NCBI RefSeq assembly: GCF_002933335.1
Contig: NZ_PDKS01000001.1
Location: 62,001 to 126,000 of the forward strand
Direction of reading: 5' to 3'
DNA from: Candidatus Pantoea edessiphila
Lineage (GTDB): Bacteria > Pseudomonadota > Gammaproteobacteria > Enterobacterales > Enterobacteriaceae
Length of the DNA stretch: 64,000 bases
The notes under the pieces were generated by a model, which saw only the letters and a list, made by a program, of their open reading frames with translations, searched no databases and was not told the origin of the DNA. Made by a program: the position numbers and the translations under genes. Below, piece after piece: positions 44,904 to 55,716 of this stretch (positions are counted from its first letter, which is position 1; each line of letters opens with the position of its first letter).

Positions 44904-46703
44904 ATGATAAAATACTCCAAAAGTAACCTGGTCCCGCCATTATGGCAAAATCATGATCATTTAGATGATCCTGTAGTTAATGATTTATATGATAAATTCG
45001 GATCTGATTGTTTCTCTGTTCAATCAACCAGTATTGGATCTCTAGTATTATGGATTAAAAGAGATATATTATTGAATATAATTAAATATTTAAGAAATAT
45101 GGCTGGCCAATATATAATGCTATATGATTTGCATGGTATAGATGAAAGATTAAGAACGAAAAGAAATAATTTACCCAAAGCTGATTTTTGTGTTTTTTAT
45201 CATCTATTATCCATTGAGCGAAACAGGGATATAATCATTAAGGTAGCTCTTTTTGAATATGATTTACATTTGCCTACCATTACCAATGTTTTTGTTAATG
45301 CTAATTGGTATGAACGTGAAACATGGGAGATGTTTGGCATTATATTTGACGGTCACCCGCATCTCATCAGAATTCTTATGCCACAAACCTGGCAAGGATA
45401 TCCTTTACGTAAAGACTATTCAGCGCGTGCTACTGAATTCGATCCTTTTACTCTTACAAAACAAAAAGAAGATGTAGAAATGGAAGCACTTACCATAAAA
45501 CCGGAAGATTGGGGAATGAAACGTCGAACTAACAATGAAGAATTTATGTTTTTAAACATGGGTCCTAATCATCCTTCAGTTCATGGTGCATTTCGTATTT
45601 TCCTTCAGTTAGATGGTGAAGAGATTGTTGACTGTGTTCCTGATATAGGTTATCACCATCGAGGTGCTGAAAAAATGGGAGAACGTCAATCTTGGCACAG
45701 TTATATTCCTTATACAGACCGTGTTGAATATTTAGGCGGATGCGTTAATGAAATGCCTTATATATTAGCAGTAGAAAAGCTAGCTGGAATTACTGTTCCT
45801 GATAGAGTAAATGTAATTCGTATAATGCTATCTGAATTATTTCGGATCAACAGTCACTTATTGTGTATTTCCACATTTATTCAAGATGTAGGTGCTATGA
45901 CTCCTGTATTTTTAGCATTTACAGATCGTCAAAAAATTTATGATATTATTGAGGCTATTACCGGTTCTCGCATGCATCCTGCATGGTTCCGCATAGGAGG
46001 ATTAGCCAATGATCTTCCCAAAGGATGGGAGCATCTTTTAAAACAATTTCTTGATTGGATGCCCAAAAGAATAAAAAATTATAGTTCAGTTGCATTCGAT
46101 AATAAAATATTTATGAACAGGTCTCAAGGAGTTGCTACTTACAATAAAGAAGAAGCCTTATCATGGGGAACAACTGGTACAGGTTTAAGGGCAACTGGTC
46201 TAGATTTTGATGTGCGCAAATGGCGACCTTATTCAGGTTATCAATATTTTGATTTCGAAATTCCTATTGGTTCTGGTATTAGCGATGCTTATACTAGAGT
46301 ACAATTGAAAATAGAAGAAATATGGCAATCATTATCCATATTAGAACAATGTTTGAAAAATATGCCGCAAGGACCATTTAAAGCAGATCATCCACTTACT
46401 ACTCCTCCACCTAAAGAAAGAACATTACAACATATAGAAACCCTGATTACGCATTTTTTGCATGTTTCTTGGGGACCTATTATGCCGGATAATGAATCAT
46501 TTCAAATGATTGAAGCTACTAAAGGAATAAATAGTTATTATTTAATAAGTGATGGAGGTTCTATGAGTTACCGCACTCGTATAAGAACCCCTAGTTTTCC
46601 TCATCTACAACAAATACCTTCAGTTATTCGTGGAAGTATTATATCCGATTTAATTGTTTATTTAGGTAGTATAGATTTCGTTATGTCAGATGTGGATAGA
46701 TAG
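44904..46703 (+). CDS. nuoC: NADH-quinone oxidoreductase fused subunits C/D
   Basis: One 599-residue chain joining the NuoC (30 kDa) part, about 1-190, to the NuoD (49 kDa) part, about 210-599, as in E. coli NuoCD. NuoD lines the quinone pocket with Nuo[28 protein letters not shown] and [11 protein letters not shown] are intact, and the end [10 protein letters not shown] is identical to E. coli. The fusion supports assignment to the Enterobacterales. GGGGAAAAA lies 14-20 bases ahead of the ATG, rather far for a ribosome-binding site. Confidence 0.98.
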   Translation: MIKYSKSNLVPPLWQNHDHLDDPVVNDLYDKFGSDCFSVQSTSIGSLVLWIKRDILLNIIKYLRNMAGQYIMLYDLHGIDERLRTKRNNLPKADFCVFYHLLSIERNRDIIIKVALFEYDLHLPTITNVFVNANWYERETWEMFGIIFDGHPHLIRILMPQTWQGYPLRKDYSARATEFDPFTLTKQKEDVEMEALTIKPEDWGMKRRTNNEEFMFLNMGPNHPSVHGAFRIFLQLDGEEIVDCVPDIGYHHRGAEKMGERQSWHSYIPYTDRVEYLGGCVNEMPYILAVEKLAGITVPDRVNVIRIMLSELFRINSHLLCISTFIQDVGAMTPVFLAFTDRQKIYDIIEAITGSRMHPAWFRIGGLANDLPKGWEHLLKQFLDWMPKRIKNYSSVAFDNKIFMNRSQGVATYNKEEALSWGTTGTGLRATGLDFDVRKWRPYSGYQYFDFEIPIGSGISDAYTRVQLKIEEIWQSLSILEQCLKNMPQGPFKADHPLTTPPPKERTLQHIETLITHFLHVSWGPIMPDNESFQMIEATKGINSYYLISDGGSMSYRTRIRTPSFPHLQQIPSVIRGSIISDLIVYLGSIDFVMSDVDR

Positions 46704-46705
46704 TT

Positions 46706-47221
46706 ATGTATAAAAAAATAATACCTGTTAAAACGATTCATCAAGACGAATTGTTTGTTTTAAGTAACGAAGAATATCTTTCTATAGAAGAAGAAAAAAA
46801 ATATTACGAACATAGTCGTTCTGTATGTATAGAAGCTTTAAAAATAGTACAAAAAAAAAGAGGTTGGGTATGTGACAATGCAATTAAAGCTATTGCTGAG
46901 ATTCTAAATCTTTCTTATAGCGAAGTAGAAGGTGTAGCTACTTTTTATAGTCAGATATTTAGAAAACCAGTTGGTCGTAATATAATTCGTTACTGCGATA
47001 GTGTAGTTTGCTATATTAATGGGTATAAAGATATTCAATTAAAATTAGAGCAAAAACTAAATATTAAACCAGGTAAAACTACTTTAGATAATAGATTTAC
47101 TTTATTACCAGTTTGTTGTTTGGGAAACTGTGATAAGGGACCAACTATTATGATAAACGAAGAAACCTATATTAGGTTAAAAATAGAAGATATAGATTTT
47201 ATGTTGGAACAATATCAATGA
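46706..47221 (+). CDS. nuoE: NADH-quinone oxidoreductase subunit E
   Basis: Thioredoxin-fold subunit with the 2Fe-2S cluster N1a of the NADH module. It has 171 residues (E. coli 166). The ligands are C97, C102, C138 and C142. It starts two bases after nuoCD and overlaps nuoF by ATGA, so translation is coupled on both sides. Runs of eight and nine A residues (the latter 46851-46859) lie in frame and could provoke polymerase slippage. Confidence 0.97.
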   Translation: MYKKIIPVKTIHQDELFVLSNEEYLSIEEEKKYYEHSRSVCIEALKIVQKKRGWVCDNAIKAIAEILNLSYSEVEGVATFYSQIFRKPVGRNIIRYCDSVVCYINGYKDIQLKLEQKLNIKPGKTTLDNRFTLLPVCCLGNCDKGPTIMINEETYIRLKIEDIDFMLEQYQ

Positions 47222-48570
47222 CGATAAAGACAGTTACTTATAATGCTGAAACACATCCTTTAACTTGGCGACTGCATAAAGATAAAACACCAGTATGGAT
47301 TAATGATTATTGCAAAAAAAATGGTTATAAAGGTGCTGAAAAAGCTTTAAAATCTATGACACCTGATGAAATCATCTCTTTAATTAAAGAATCCGGTTTA
47401 AAAGGCCGCGGTGGAGCAGGATTTCCTACTGGTGTTAAATGGAGTTTAATGCCAAAAGAAGAATCTCTAAAAGTACGTTATATAATATGTAACGCTGACG
47501 AGATGGAACCAGGTACTTATAAAGACCGACTACTGATGGAACAAATGCCTCATCAATTAATTGAAGGTATGTTAATTGCTGCTTTTGCATTAAAATCTTT
47601 TCGTGGTTATATTTTTTTGAGATGTGAATATATTGAAGCGGCAACTAATTTACATCGTGCAATTATTGAAGCAAATCAAGCAAATTTTTTAGGTAAAAAT
47701 ATCTTTGGTACTGATTTTAGTTTTGAGTTAATTATCCATACAGGTGCAGGTCGTTACATATGCGGAGAAGAAACGGCTTTAATTAATTCATTGGAAGGCA
47801 GGCGCGCTAATCCTAGATCTAAACCTCCTTTTCCGGCAAATATAGGTGTATGGGGTAAGCCAACTTGTATTAATAATGTTGAAACAATATCGAATACGCC
47901 AGCTATTTTATTAAATGGTGTTAATTGGTATCACAACATCTCTAATAGCGAAGATGCAGGTACTAAAATAATGGGTTTTTCAGGTAAAGTAAAAAATCCT
48001 GGTCTTTGGGAGTTACCATTTGGAATTACAGCGCAAGAGATACTTGAAGATTATGCTGGAGGTATGTTAGATGGTTTACAATTAAAAGCTTGGCAACCAG
48101 GAGGTGCAAGCACGGATTTTTTGACTAGCAATCATTTACACATACCCATGGAATTTTCTAGCATTAGCAAAGCAGGTAGTCGTTTAGGAACTGCAATGGC
48201 TATGGCTGTAGATGACAAAATTAGTATGGTTTCTTTGTTGGTTAATATTGAAGAATTTTTTGCTAGAGAATCGTGTGGTTGGTGTACACCTTGTCGTGAA
48301 GGTTTACCGTGGACTGTAAAAATTTTACGTGCAATAGATAATAAACAGGGTCAACCAGGAGATATAGAAATGTTGCAACAAATCTGTAATCAGTTAAGTT
48401 CTGGGAAAACTTTTTGCGCTCATGCGCCAGGTGCTATAGAACCTTTGCAAAGTGCAATCAAATATTTCCGTGAAGAATTTGAAGCAGGAATTTCTTTGCG
48501 ATCTTTTAATAATTTCAAATCTATAGATGGTATTCAACCTAATACCCTAAATATGAATACAGTTTTATAA
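47218..48570 (+). CDS. nuoF: NADH-quinone oxidoreductase subunit F
   Basis: Holds FMN and the NADH site, plus 4Fe-4S cluster N3. It has 450 residues (E. coli 445). [10 protein letters not shown] (63-72) and [21 protein letters not shown] bind the nucleotide and flavin; [12 protein letters not shown] gives three cluster cysteines, and a fourth follows in FCAHAPGA. Its ATG overlaps the nuoE stop. Confidence 0.98.
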   Translation: MTIKTVTYNAETHPLTWRLHKDKTPVWINDYCKKNGYKGAEKALKSMTPDEIISLIKESGLKGRGGAGFPTGVKWSLMPKEESLKVRYIICNADEMEPGTYKDRLLMEQMPHQLIEGMLIAAFALKSFRGYIFLRCEYIEAATNLHRAIIEANQANFLGKNIFGTDFSFELIIHTGAGRYICGEETALINSLEGRRANPRSKPPFPANIGVWGKPTCINNVETISNTPAILLNGVNWYHNISNSEDAGTKIMGFSGKVKNPGLWELPFGITAQEILEDYAGGMLDGLQLKAWQPGGASTDFLTSNHLHIPMEFSSISKAGSRLGTAMAMAVDDKISMVSLLVNIEEFFARESCGWCTPCREGLPWTVKILRAIDNKQGQPGDIEMLQQICNQLSSGKTFCAHAPGAIEPLQSAIKYFREEFEAGISLRSFNNFKSIDGIQPNTLNMNTVL

Positions 48571-48622
48571 TATAAAAACATTATAAATACTAATCTAATA
48601 ATATTTATGGAAGAAAGTCAAT

Positions 48623-51352
48623 ATGTCTATAATCCATGTAGACGGTAAAAAATATATAGTAAAAGAAACAGATAATTTATTACAGGCTTGTTTATCTGTT
48701 GGTCTTGATATTCCTTATTTTTGTTGGCATCCTGCTCTAGGAAGTATTGGAGCTTGTAGACAATGTGCTATTAAACAATTCCAAAATTCTGAGGATAATA
48801 TTGGTCGTATTGTAATGTCTTGTATGACTCCTGCTTGTAATGGAAGCATTATTTCAATCAATGATAAAGAAGCAAAACAATTTCGTAAAAATATTATAGA
48901 ATTATTAATGATAAACCATCCTCATGATTGCCCTGTTTGCGAAGAAGGTGGTAATTGTCATTTACAAGATATGACAGTTATGACTGGACATAAAATTCGT
49001 CGATACCGTTTTACAAAACGAACTTATCAGAACCAAGATTTAAGCCCGTTTATATCTCATGAAATGAATCGTTGTATCACTTGTTATCGTTGTATACGTT
49101 ACTATAATGACTACGCTGATGGTAAAAATTTAGGAGTTTATGGAGCAAATAACAATATTTATTTTGGTTGTGGGGAAGGTGAAATACTTGAAAATGAATT
49201 TTCTGGAAATTTAATTGAAATATGTCCAACAGGTGTATTTACTGATAAAACCAGTTTAAAAAAATACAACCGAAAATGGGATATACAATTTTCACCTAGT
49301 ATATGTCAACATTGTAGTATTGGTTGTAATATTAGTGTTGGTGAACGTTATGGTGAAATATGTAAAATTGATAATCGTTATAACGGTTCTATAAATCATT
49401 ATTTTCTTTGTGATATGGGACGTTTTAGTTATGACTATATAAATAATAAAACTCGGCTAAATCAACCTATGTATTTACAGGGTTGTAACTGGAATACAAT
49501 TAATTTAGAACAGGCAGTTGATTTAGCTGCAGATATTATAAAGCAATCGAAAAGAATCATTGGAATCGGGTCATCTCGTGCTAGCATTGAAAGTAATTTT
49601 GCTCTTAAAAAATTAGTAGGTGCTAAAAATTTTTCCACTGGTGATTTAAAAATTGAACAAGAATGTATTGAAATGGTAATAAAAATCCTTAATGATGGCG
49701 GTTTATATACTCCTTCATCAAGCGAAATAGAAAACTATGATGCTATATTAATATTAGGTGAAGATATTAGTCAAGTAGGTACACGCATTGCTCTTTCTGT
49801 AAGACAAGCAATTAAAAGTAAAAGAAGTAAGATAGCAGAACAAAACAAAATACCTTACTGGAATGCAACAGCTGTGTTTAATAGTGGTCAGTATAACAAA
49901 TATCCTTTGTTCTTAACTGGTGTTAAAAAAACCAAACTTGATGATTTAGCTACCTGGAGTTATTATGCGTCTATTGAAGATCAAGCGCGTTTTGGTTTTG
50001 CTTTGGCACATGAATTATATTCACAAGCACCTGTAGTCGATGGAATAAAAAGTGACTTAAAAAATCAAGTGCATCAAGTAGCACAAGCTTTAATAAATGC
50101 TAAAAAACCATTAATTATATCTGGAACTCATTCAGGTTCTGTTGCAATTATAGAAGCATCAGCTAATATAGCTAAAGCTTTGAAATACAGGGGAATCAAA
50201 GTTGGCATTACGCTATTAGTTAGCAATGTAAATAGTATTGGTCTCAATTTAATAGGTGGTAATGATTTAGAAACTTCTTTAGAACAATTTAATAAAGGTG
50301 AAGCTGATTTGTTGATGATAATGGAAAATGATCTCTATCGTCAGGCACCTAAATCTTTATTAGATACGATACTATCAAATCCTAATAATGTTATTGTAAT
50401 AGACCATCAAAATACTTTTACAGCACAAAAAGCTGGGTTAATACTATCAACTACCAGCTATGCCGAAAGTAGTGGTACTGTAATTAATTATGAAGGCAGA
50501 GCTCAACGTTTTTTTCAGGTATATGATCCTTCATACTATGATAATAAAGTTATAATGCCTACAAGTTGGTATTGGTTACATTCCATAGATAGTAAAATTA
50601 AAAACACACAATCACTTTGGAAAAATTTAGATGATGTAATCGATTGTATAATTAAAGAATTACCACATCTTAAAGGTATTAAAGATGCAGCTCCTGATTC
50701 CAATTTTCGAGTTCATGGTCAAAAACTAGCCCGCGTTCCATTTCGTGCTAGTGGTCGTACAGCTGTACGTGCTAACATAAATGTACATGAACCCCGTCAA
50801 CCACAGGATATCAATACCATGTTTGCTTTTTCTATGGAAGGAAATAATGAATCAAAACGACCTTGCTCACAGATTCCTTTTGCTTGGGCACCTGGTTGGA
50901 ATTCTAATCAAGCATGGAATAAATTTCAAAACCAAATAGGAGGACATTTATATAATGGTGATCCTGGAACACATATTTTTCATAATAATGATGATAAAAA
51001 ATCCCTTCCTTGGTTTAAATTTAAATCTACTTCGTTGATTGATCATGATATGATGCGTTTAGTACCGATTTATCATTTTCTATCAAGTAAAGAAATGTTT
51101 CAATATTCTTTAACATTAACACAGCTTACATTTAAACCCGTATTAGTCCTTAACAATAAAGATGCAATTAGATTGGGTTTTAAAGAAGATACCATAGTAG
51201 AATTTAATTGTATAAATGAAACATGGCGTTTTCCTATAAAACTGTCATCTACTATCCAAGCTGGTTTAGTAGGAATTCCTATAGGCATGCCTGGAATACC
51301 ACTTTTCTTGATAAACAAACAAATTTGTGGCTTGCGGATGATAGTAGATTGA
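48623..51352 (+). CDS. nuoG: NADH-quinone oxidoreductase subunit G
   Basis: The large iron-sulfur subunit of the electron-input arm. It has 909 residues (E. coli 908). The N-terminal 2Fe-2S ferredoxin domain (CWHPALGSIGACRQC) is followed by the His-ligated cluster region (HPHDCPVCEEGGNCHLQD) and a 4Fe-4S pair (CITCYRCIRYY and CPTG). The extra N7 cluster motif CQHCSIGC, found in only some bacteria, is complete with its distal cysteine in FLCDMGRF. The molybdopterin-oxidoreductase-like remainder is present but more diverged. Confidence 0.97.
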   Translation: MSIIHVDGKKYIVKETDNLLQACLSVGLDIPYFCWHPALGSIGACRQCAIKQFQNSEDNIGRIVMSCMTPACNGSIISINDKEAKQFRKNIIELLMINHPHDCPVCEEGGNCHLQDMTVMTGHKIRRYRFTKRTYQNQDLSPFISHEMNRCITCYRCIRYYNDYADGKNLGVYGANNNIYFGCGEGEILENEFSGNLIEICPTGVFTDKTSLKKYNRKWDIQFSPSICQHCSIGCNISVGERYGEICKIDNRYNGSINHYFLCDMGRFSYDYINNKTRLNQPMYLQGCNWNTINLEQAVDLAADIIKQSKRIIGIGSSRASIESNFALKKLVGAKNFSTGDLKIEQECIEMVIKILNDGGLYTPSSSEIENYDAILILGEDISQVGTRIALSVRQAIKSKRSKIAEQNKIPYWNATAVFNSGQYNKYPLFLTGVKKTKLDDLATWSYYASIEDQARFGFALAHELYSQAPVVDGIKSDLKNQVHQVAQALINAKKPLIISGTHSGSVAIIEASANIAKALKYRGIKVGITLLVSNVNSIGLNLIGGNDLETSLEQFNKGEADLLMIMENDLYRQAPKSLLDTILSNPNNVIVIDHQNTFTAQKAGLILSTTSYAESSGTVINYEGRAQRFFQVYDPSYYDNKVIMPTSWYWLHSIDSKIKNTQSLWKNLDDVIDCIIKELPHLKGIKDAAPDSNFRVHGQKLARVPFRASGRTAVRANINVHEPRQPQDINTMFAFSMEGNNESKRPCSQIPFAWAPGWNSNQAWNKFQNQIGGHLYNGDPGTHIFHNNDDKKSLPWFKFKSTSLIDHDMMRLVPIYHFLSSKEMFQYSLTLTQLTFKPVLVLNNKDAIRLGFKEDTIVEFNCINETWRFPIKLSSTIQAGLVGIPIGMPGIPLFLINKQICGLRMIVD

Positions 51353-51370
51353 TGAGAGATATTTCTATGA

Positions 51371-52327
51371 ATGTGTATAAATACAATGTCAAATATACTT
51401 AAACCTATTGTGATTTTTTTGATGTTACTATCTTGCGGCGCTTTTATGATCTTTTATGAGCGTCGTTTATTAAGTTTATTTCAAAATCGTTATGGTCCTA
51501 ATCGCGTTGGATGGGGAGGTTCATTACAGTTATTAGCTGATATGATCAAAATTTTTTTTAAGGAAGATTGGCTGCCGACATTTTCTGATAATATATTTTT
51601 TATAATAGCTCCAATTATTTCTTTTGTTTCTATTTTGCTAGTGTTTGTTATCATTCCAATTTCGCCAGATTGGTTAGTTATTGATTTAAATATTGGGGTG
51701 TTGTTCTTTTTGATGATGGCAGGTTTATCAGTTTATGGAATATTATTTGCTGGTTGGTCAAGTAACAATAAATATTCTTTGCTTGGGGCTGTAAGAGCTG
51801 CGGCCCAAACTTTGAGTTATGAAGTGTTCCTAGGTTTGTCAATTATGGGTGTAGTTATTCAGTCTTCTTCTTTTAGTACTTGTGATATTATAAAAAATCA
51901 GGAACATATATGGAATATCATTCCTCAGTTTTTTGGTTTTTTAACTTTCTGTATTGCAGGTACTGCAGTTTGTCATCGCCATCCTTTTGATCAACCAGAA
52001 TCTGAGCAAGAATTAGCTGACGGTTATCATATTGAATATTCAGGGATGAAATTTGGGATGTTTTTTATTGGTGAATATATAGCATTAACTACTATTTCTG
52101 CAATGATAGTCACTTTGTTTTTAGGTGGGTGGCAAGGACCATTTTTATTTCCGTGTTTTTGGTTTTTTATTAAAACAATGTTTTGTATAAGTATGTTTAT
52201 TTTAGTTCGAGCTTCATTGCCACGTCCAAGATATGATCAAGTGTTATCATTTGGATGGAAATTATGCTTACCTTTAACTTTGATTAATTTATTAATAACT
52301 GCTGCATTGGTTTTGTATACCATGTAG
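51371..52327 (+). CDS. nuoH: NADH-quinone oxidoreductase subunit H
   Basis: Eight-helix membrane subunit joining the quinone cavity to the proton channels. It has 318 residues (E. coli 325). Conserved blocks are [47 protein letters not shown] and [23 protein letters not shown], with the acidic residues of the E-channel kept. The N-terminus is slightly short; the start could be the ATG at 51371 or five codons later. It follows nuoG after 18 bases. Confidence 0.96.
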   Translation: MCINTMSNILKPIVIFLMLLSCGAFMIFYERRLLSLFQNRYGPNRVGWGGSLQLLADMIKIFFKEDWLPTFSDNIFFIIAPIISFVSILLVFVIIPISPDWLVIDLNIGVLFFLMMAGLSVYGILFAGWSSNNKYSLLGAVRAAAQTLSYEVFLGLSIMGVVIQSSSFSTCDIIKNQEHIWNIIPQFFGFLTFCIAGTAVCHRHPFDQPESEQELADGYHIEYSGMKFGMFFIGEYIALTTISAMIVTLFLGGWQGPFLFPCFWFFIKTMFCISMFILVRASLPRPRYDQVLSFGWKLCLPLTLINLLITAALVLYTM

Positions 52328-52341
52328 CAAAGGATAATTAA

Positions 52342-52884
52342 ATGAATTTAAAAGATATTATCGTTGCTACAGTAACGATAATACGCAGTATATTTTTAAC
52401 AAGTATGAATGCTTTTGCAAAAAGGGAAACTCATCTATATCCCGAAGAAAAAGTATATTTATCACCACGTTATAGAGGTAGAATCGTGCTAACACGCGAT
52501 CCGGATGGACAAGAACGTTGTGTTGCATGTAATTTATGTTCAGTTGCCTGTCCTGTTGGATGCATTGCTTTAAAAAAGAACGAAACTGAAGATGGGAGAT
52601 GGTATCCAGAATTCTTTAGAATTAATTTTTCAAGATGCATATTTTGTGGTTTATGTGAAGAGGCATGTCCAACTACTGCTATTCAGCTAATTCCAGATTT
52701 TGAGTTTAGTGAATTTAAACGCCAAGACTTGGTATATGAAAAAGATGATCTGCTGATTTCTGGACCTGGAAAATATCCGAATTATAATTTTTATCGTATG
52801 GCAGGAATGTCTATTAAAGGAAAAAACAAAGGTGAGGCTGAAAATGAAGAAATCCCAATTGATGTTAAAAATTTATTACCTTAA
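52342..52884 (+). CDS. nuoI: NADH-quinone oxidoreductase subunit I
   Basis: Ferredoxin-like subunit with clusters N6a and N6b. It has 180 residues, as in E. coli. Ligands C60, C63, C66, C70 and C99, C102, C105, C109 sit at the same positions as in E. coli. It passes electrons from NuoG toward NuoB. It follows nuoH by 14 bases, with AAAGGATAAT as ribosome-binding site. Confidence 0.98.
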   Translation: MNLKDIIVATVTIIRSIFLTSMNAFAKRETHLYPEEKVYLSPRYRGRIVLTRDPDGQERCVACNLCSVACPVGCIALKKNETEDGRWYPEFFRINFSRCIFCGLCEEACPTTAIQLIPDFEFSEFKRQDLVYEKDDLLISGPGKYPNYNFYRMAGMSIKGKNKGEAENEEIPIDVKNLLP

Positions 52885-52894
52885 GGAGTAATAA

Positions 52895-53413
52895 ATGAAA
52901 GAATTTATTTTTTATTTTTTTAGCTTATTGGCAATTATAACTACTTTATGTGCGGTTATTCATACTAATCCAATATATATGTTATTATATTTAATCGTTT
53001 CTCTACTATCAGTTGCCTGTATTTATTTCTTAATAGGTGCTTATTTTATTGGTGCATTAGAAGTTATTATATATACTGGTGCAATTATGGTTTTATTTGT
53101 TTTTGTAGTAATGATGTTGAATCTAGGTAAAGTTACTAAACAATTAGAATACCAATGGTTGAAATCTTCTAGATGGATTATTCCAACTTTTGTATCTATG
53201 TTATTACTAGCTGTAATTATAAGTTCTATTATTAATAATAAAACTCAAAAAATCAGCAATAAAATTTTTAATGTGAAAGAAATTGGTATTAGTTTATTTG
53301 GACACTACATGATCTTGGTAGAATTAATATCAATTCTACTTTTAGCAAGCTTAATAGTTGCATTACATATTGGCCGAAAAAATAATTTAGAAAAATTATT
53401 TGGTAAACAATAA
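52895..53413 (+). CDS. nuoJ: NADH-quinone oxidoreductase subunit J
   Basis: Five-helix membrane subunit. It has 172 residues (E. coli 184). The conserved segment in helix 3, GALEVIIYTGAIMVLFVFVVMMLNLG, is intact, and it includes the pi-bulge glycine and tyrosine region tied to proton coupling. The C-terminal tail is shorter and diverged. AAGGAG precedes the ATG, 10 bases after nuoI. Confidence 0.96.
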   Translation: MKEFIFYFFSLLAIITTLCAVIHTNPIYMLLYLIVSLLSVACIYFLIGAYFIGALEVIIYTGAIMVLFVFVVMMLNLGKVTKQLEYQWLKSSRWIIPTFVSMLLLAVIISSIINNKTQKISNKIFNVKEIGISLFGHYMILVELISILLLASLIVALHIGRKNNLEKLFGKQ

Positions 53414-53446
53414 ATTGTATAATATAACAATTAACAAGGGGGCTTC

Positions 53447-53746
53447 ATGATCAACTTACAACATGGATTAATCCTTGCAGCTATATTATTCATAATCGGA
53501 CTAACTACCTTGATGATACGCCGAAATCTAATATTTATTTTAGTTGGTTTGGAAATAATGATTAATGCTTCAGCATTAGCATTAGTACTTGCAGGTAGTT
53601 ATTGGGGACAAGTGGATGGCCAAATAATGTATATAATGGCAATTAGTGTTGCTGCTTCTGAAGCTAGCATTGGTTTAGCACTTTTAATTCAATTACATCG
53701 CTATGGACCTTTGAATGTTGATGCTATGAGTGAGATGCGAGGATGA
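53447..53746 (+). CDS. nuoK: NADH-quinone oxidoreductase subunit K
   Basis: Three-helix membrane subunit with the two key glutamates, E36 in [13 protein letters not shown] and E72 in [12 protein letters not shown]. It has 99 residues (E. coli 100). It opens [14 protein letters not shown] and ends MSEMRG like E. coli. It overlaps nuoL by ATGA. AAGGGGG lies upstream of the ATG. Confidence 0.97.
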   Translation: MINLQHGLILAAILFIIGLTTLMIRRNLIFILVGLEIMINASALALVLAGSYWGQVDGQIMYIMAISVAASEASIGLALLIQLHRYGPLNVDAMSEMRG

Positions 53747-55581
53747 ATCTTATATATTTAACGATAATATTCCCATTGTTAGGTTTTTTATTATTATCTT
53801 TTTCTAATGGTTATTATTCTGAAAGAATATCCTCATTAATAGGAGTAAGTTCAATAGGATTATCAGGAATAATAACGATACTTGTAGGATATAGTTTCTT
53901 TCTTAACAATCAAGTTATATATTCGCAAATTTTATGGAATTGGATGCATATTGGTAATTTTAATGTAAGTATTAAATTAATATTAGATGGTTTATCTTTA
54001 GCAATGCTTTCTGTAGTAACTGGAGTGGGATTTTTAATTCATTTGTTTTCATCTTGGTATATGCAAGGTAAAGAAGGATACTCACGTTTTTTTGCATACA
54101 CTAATTTATTTGTTGCCAGTATGATTATACTAATACTAGCTGATAATTTGCTTCTTATGTTTCTTGGTTGGGAATGTGTAGGTTTTTGTTCTTACTTACT
54201 TATAGGTTTTTATTACAGTAATTTAAATAATTGTAAAGCCGCTATAAAAGCATTTGTTACTACTAGAATTGGAGATGTTTTCCTAATAATTGCAATCATA
54301 ATGATATACAATACAATGGGTACAATTAATTTCCTTGATATATCTAAGCTAGCAATATCCAACTTTTCCATTAACGATTATAAGATACATATAATTACAA
54401 TGCTTTTGCTATTAGGTGCAGTAGGCAAATCAGCTCAATTACCTCTACAAACATGGTTACCTGATGCTATGGTTGGTCCTACACCGGTTTCAGCATTAAT
54501 TCATGCAGCAACCATGGTTACAGCAGGAGTATATTTAATTGTCCGTACCCATTCTTTATTCTTGCTAACACCAGAAATTTTAAATTTAGTTGGTATAATT
54601 GGCGCTTTCACTCTAATGATAGCAAGTTTTTCTGCTTTAGTGCAAGCTGATATTAAGCGAATCCTTGCATATTCTACTATGAGCCAAATTGGATATATGT
54701 TTTTGTCATTAGGTTTAAGAGCATGGAATTCTGCTGTTTTCCATTTAATAACTCATGCTTTTTTCAAAGCTCTACTCTTTTTATCAGCAGGTTCTTTAAT
54801 CACGTATTGTAATCATGAACAAAATATTTATAAAATGGGAGGTTTAAAAAAAAGTTTGCCTTTCTTATATATGTGTTTTTTGGTAGGTGGCTCTTCGTTA
54901 TCTTCTGTTCCATTGATTACTGCAGGTTTTTATAGTAAGAAAAATATTATATTTAGTACACTAACCAATAATAATATTTCTTTAATGTCAATTTGTTTAT
55001 TTGGTTCATTGTTAACTGCTATATATACGTTTCGTATGATTTTTACTATATTTCATGGCAGAAAAAAAATAATCTTAAAACCATGTGATCATGGTATTAA
55101 TTACTATATACCTTTGTTTGCTCTATTATTATTATCGACATGTATAGGAGGGTTATTTAGACCACCTTTAGGAGCAGTCTTTCCTAAAAATAATTTTAAT
55201 GAAACTGGCGCTTGGATATTAGAAATAATTTCTAGTATATTAATTTTTACTGGGATTGCAATAGCTGCTGTGTTATTTTCAAAGAAATATAATGTAATAA
55301 ATAAAATCATAAATAGTTATTTAAGTAATTTTTTTTGCATTTTATGGTATAAATCCTGGGGATTTGATTGGATTTATGATAAATTATTTGTTAAAACATA
55401 TTTATTAGTTGCATTTCTTCTTAGATCAGATCCTTTAAATACTTTATTTGATTATTTAGGATCATTTTTATGTTTTATTAACAACAGATTATTAATCATT
55501 GAGAACGGCTATTTACGATGGTATATTTTATCTATGAGTATAGGAGCATTAGCAATGCTCATTTTTATTTTAACTAGCTAA
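53743..55581 (+). CDS. nuoL: NADH-quinone oxidoreductase subunit L
   Basis: The distal antiporter-like proton channel, with a long lateral helix. It has 612 residues (E. coli 613), and the numbering matches E. coli through residue 400. E144, K229, K342 and K399 are present. The conserved aspartate expected at 400 (GFFSKDEI in E. coli) is a lysine here, in [11 protein letters not shown]. The C-terminal lateral helix and [11 protein letters not shown] tail are kept. Starts inside the nuoK stop; followed by a triple 22-bp repeat. Confidence 0.96.
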   Translation: MNLIYLTIIFPLLGFLLLSFSNGYYSERISSLIGVSSIGLSGIITILVGYSFFLNNQVIYSQILWNWMHIGNFNVSIKLILDGLSLAMLSVVTGVGFLIHLFSSWYMQGKEGYSRFFAYTNLFVASMIILILADNLLLMFLGWECVGFCSYLLIGFYYSNLNNCKAAIKAFVTTRIGDVFLIIAIIMIYNTMGTINFLDISKLAISNFSINDYKIHIITMLLLLGAVGKSAQLPLQTWLPDAMVGPTPVSALIHAATMVTAGVYLIVRTHSLFLLTPEILNLVGIIGAFTLMIASFSALVQADIKRILAYSTMSQIGYMFLSLGLRAWNSAVFHLITHAFFKALLFLSAGSLITYCNHEQNIYKMGGLKKSLPFLYMCFLVGGSSLSSVPLITAGFYSKKNIIFSTLTNNNISLMSICLFGSLLTAIYTFRMIFTIFHGRKKIILKPCDHGINYYIPLFALLLLSTCIGGLFRPPLGAVFPKNNFNETGAWILEIISSILIFTGIAIAAVLFSKKYNVINKIINSYLSNFFCILWYKSWGFDWIYDKLFVKTYLLVAFLLRSDPLNTLFDYLGSFLCFINNRLLIIENGYLRWYILSMSIGALAMLIFILTS

Positions 55582-55582
55582 T

Positions 55583-55648
55583 CTGATATTAAATGTATCT
55601 ATCACTGATATTAAATGTATCTATCACTGATATTAAATGTATCTATCA
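55583..55648. repeat. Three perfect 22-bp tandem repeats between nuoL and nuoM
   Basis: Three identical 22-base units in a row begin two bases after the nuoL stop. Each carries TGATA near its start and TATCA at its end, so each can fold into a 5-bp hairpin. There are no spacers, so it is not a CRISPR array. The gap to nuoM is 135 bases, the longest inside the operon after nuoL. Confidence 0.92.
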
Positions 55649-55716
55649 CAATATAGAATAGAAAGAAGCATTAATATGAAAACAAAATACAAATCATTTA
55701 TAAAGGAATATACCAC

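Noticed and set aside
44893-44925. Ten-codon ORF overlapping the start of nuoCD
   Set aside because: It opens with an ATG just after GGGGAAAA and ends inside nuoCD, but it is too short and too likely by chance to call a gene.
55583-55648. Possible CRISPR array in the nuoL-nuoM gap
   Set aside because: The three 22-bp units are directly adjacent without spacers, and no cas genes are present. It is a plain tandem repeat.
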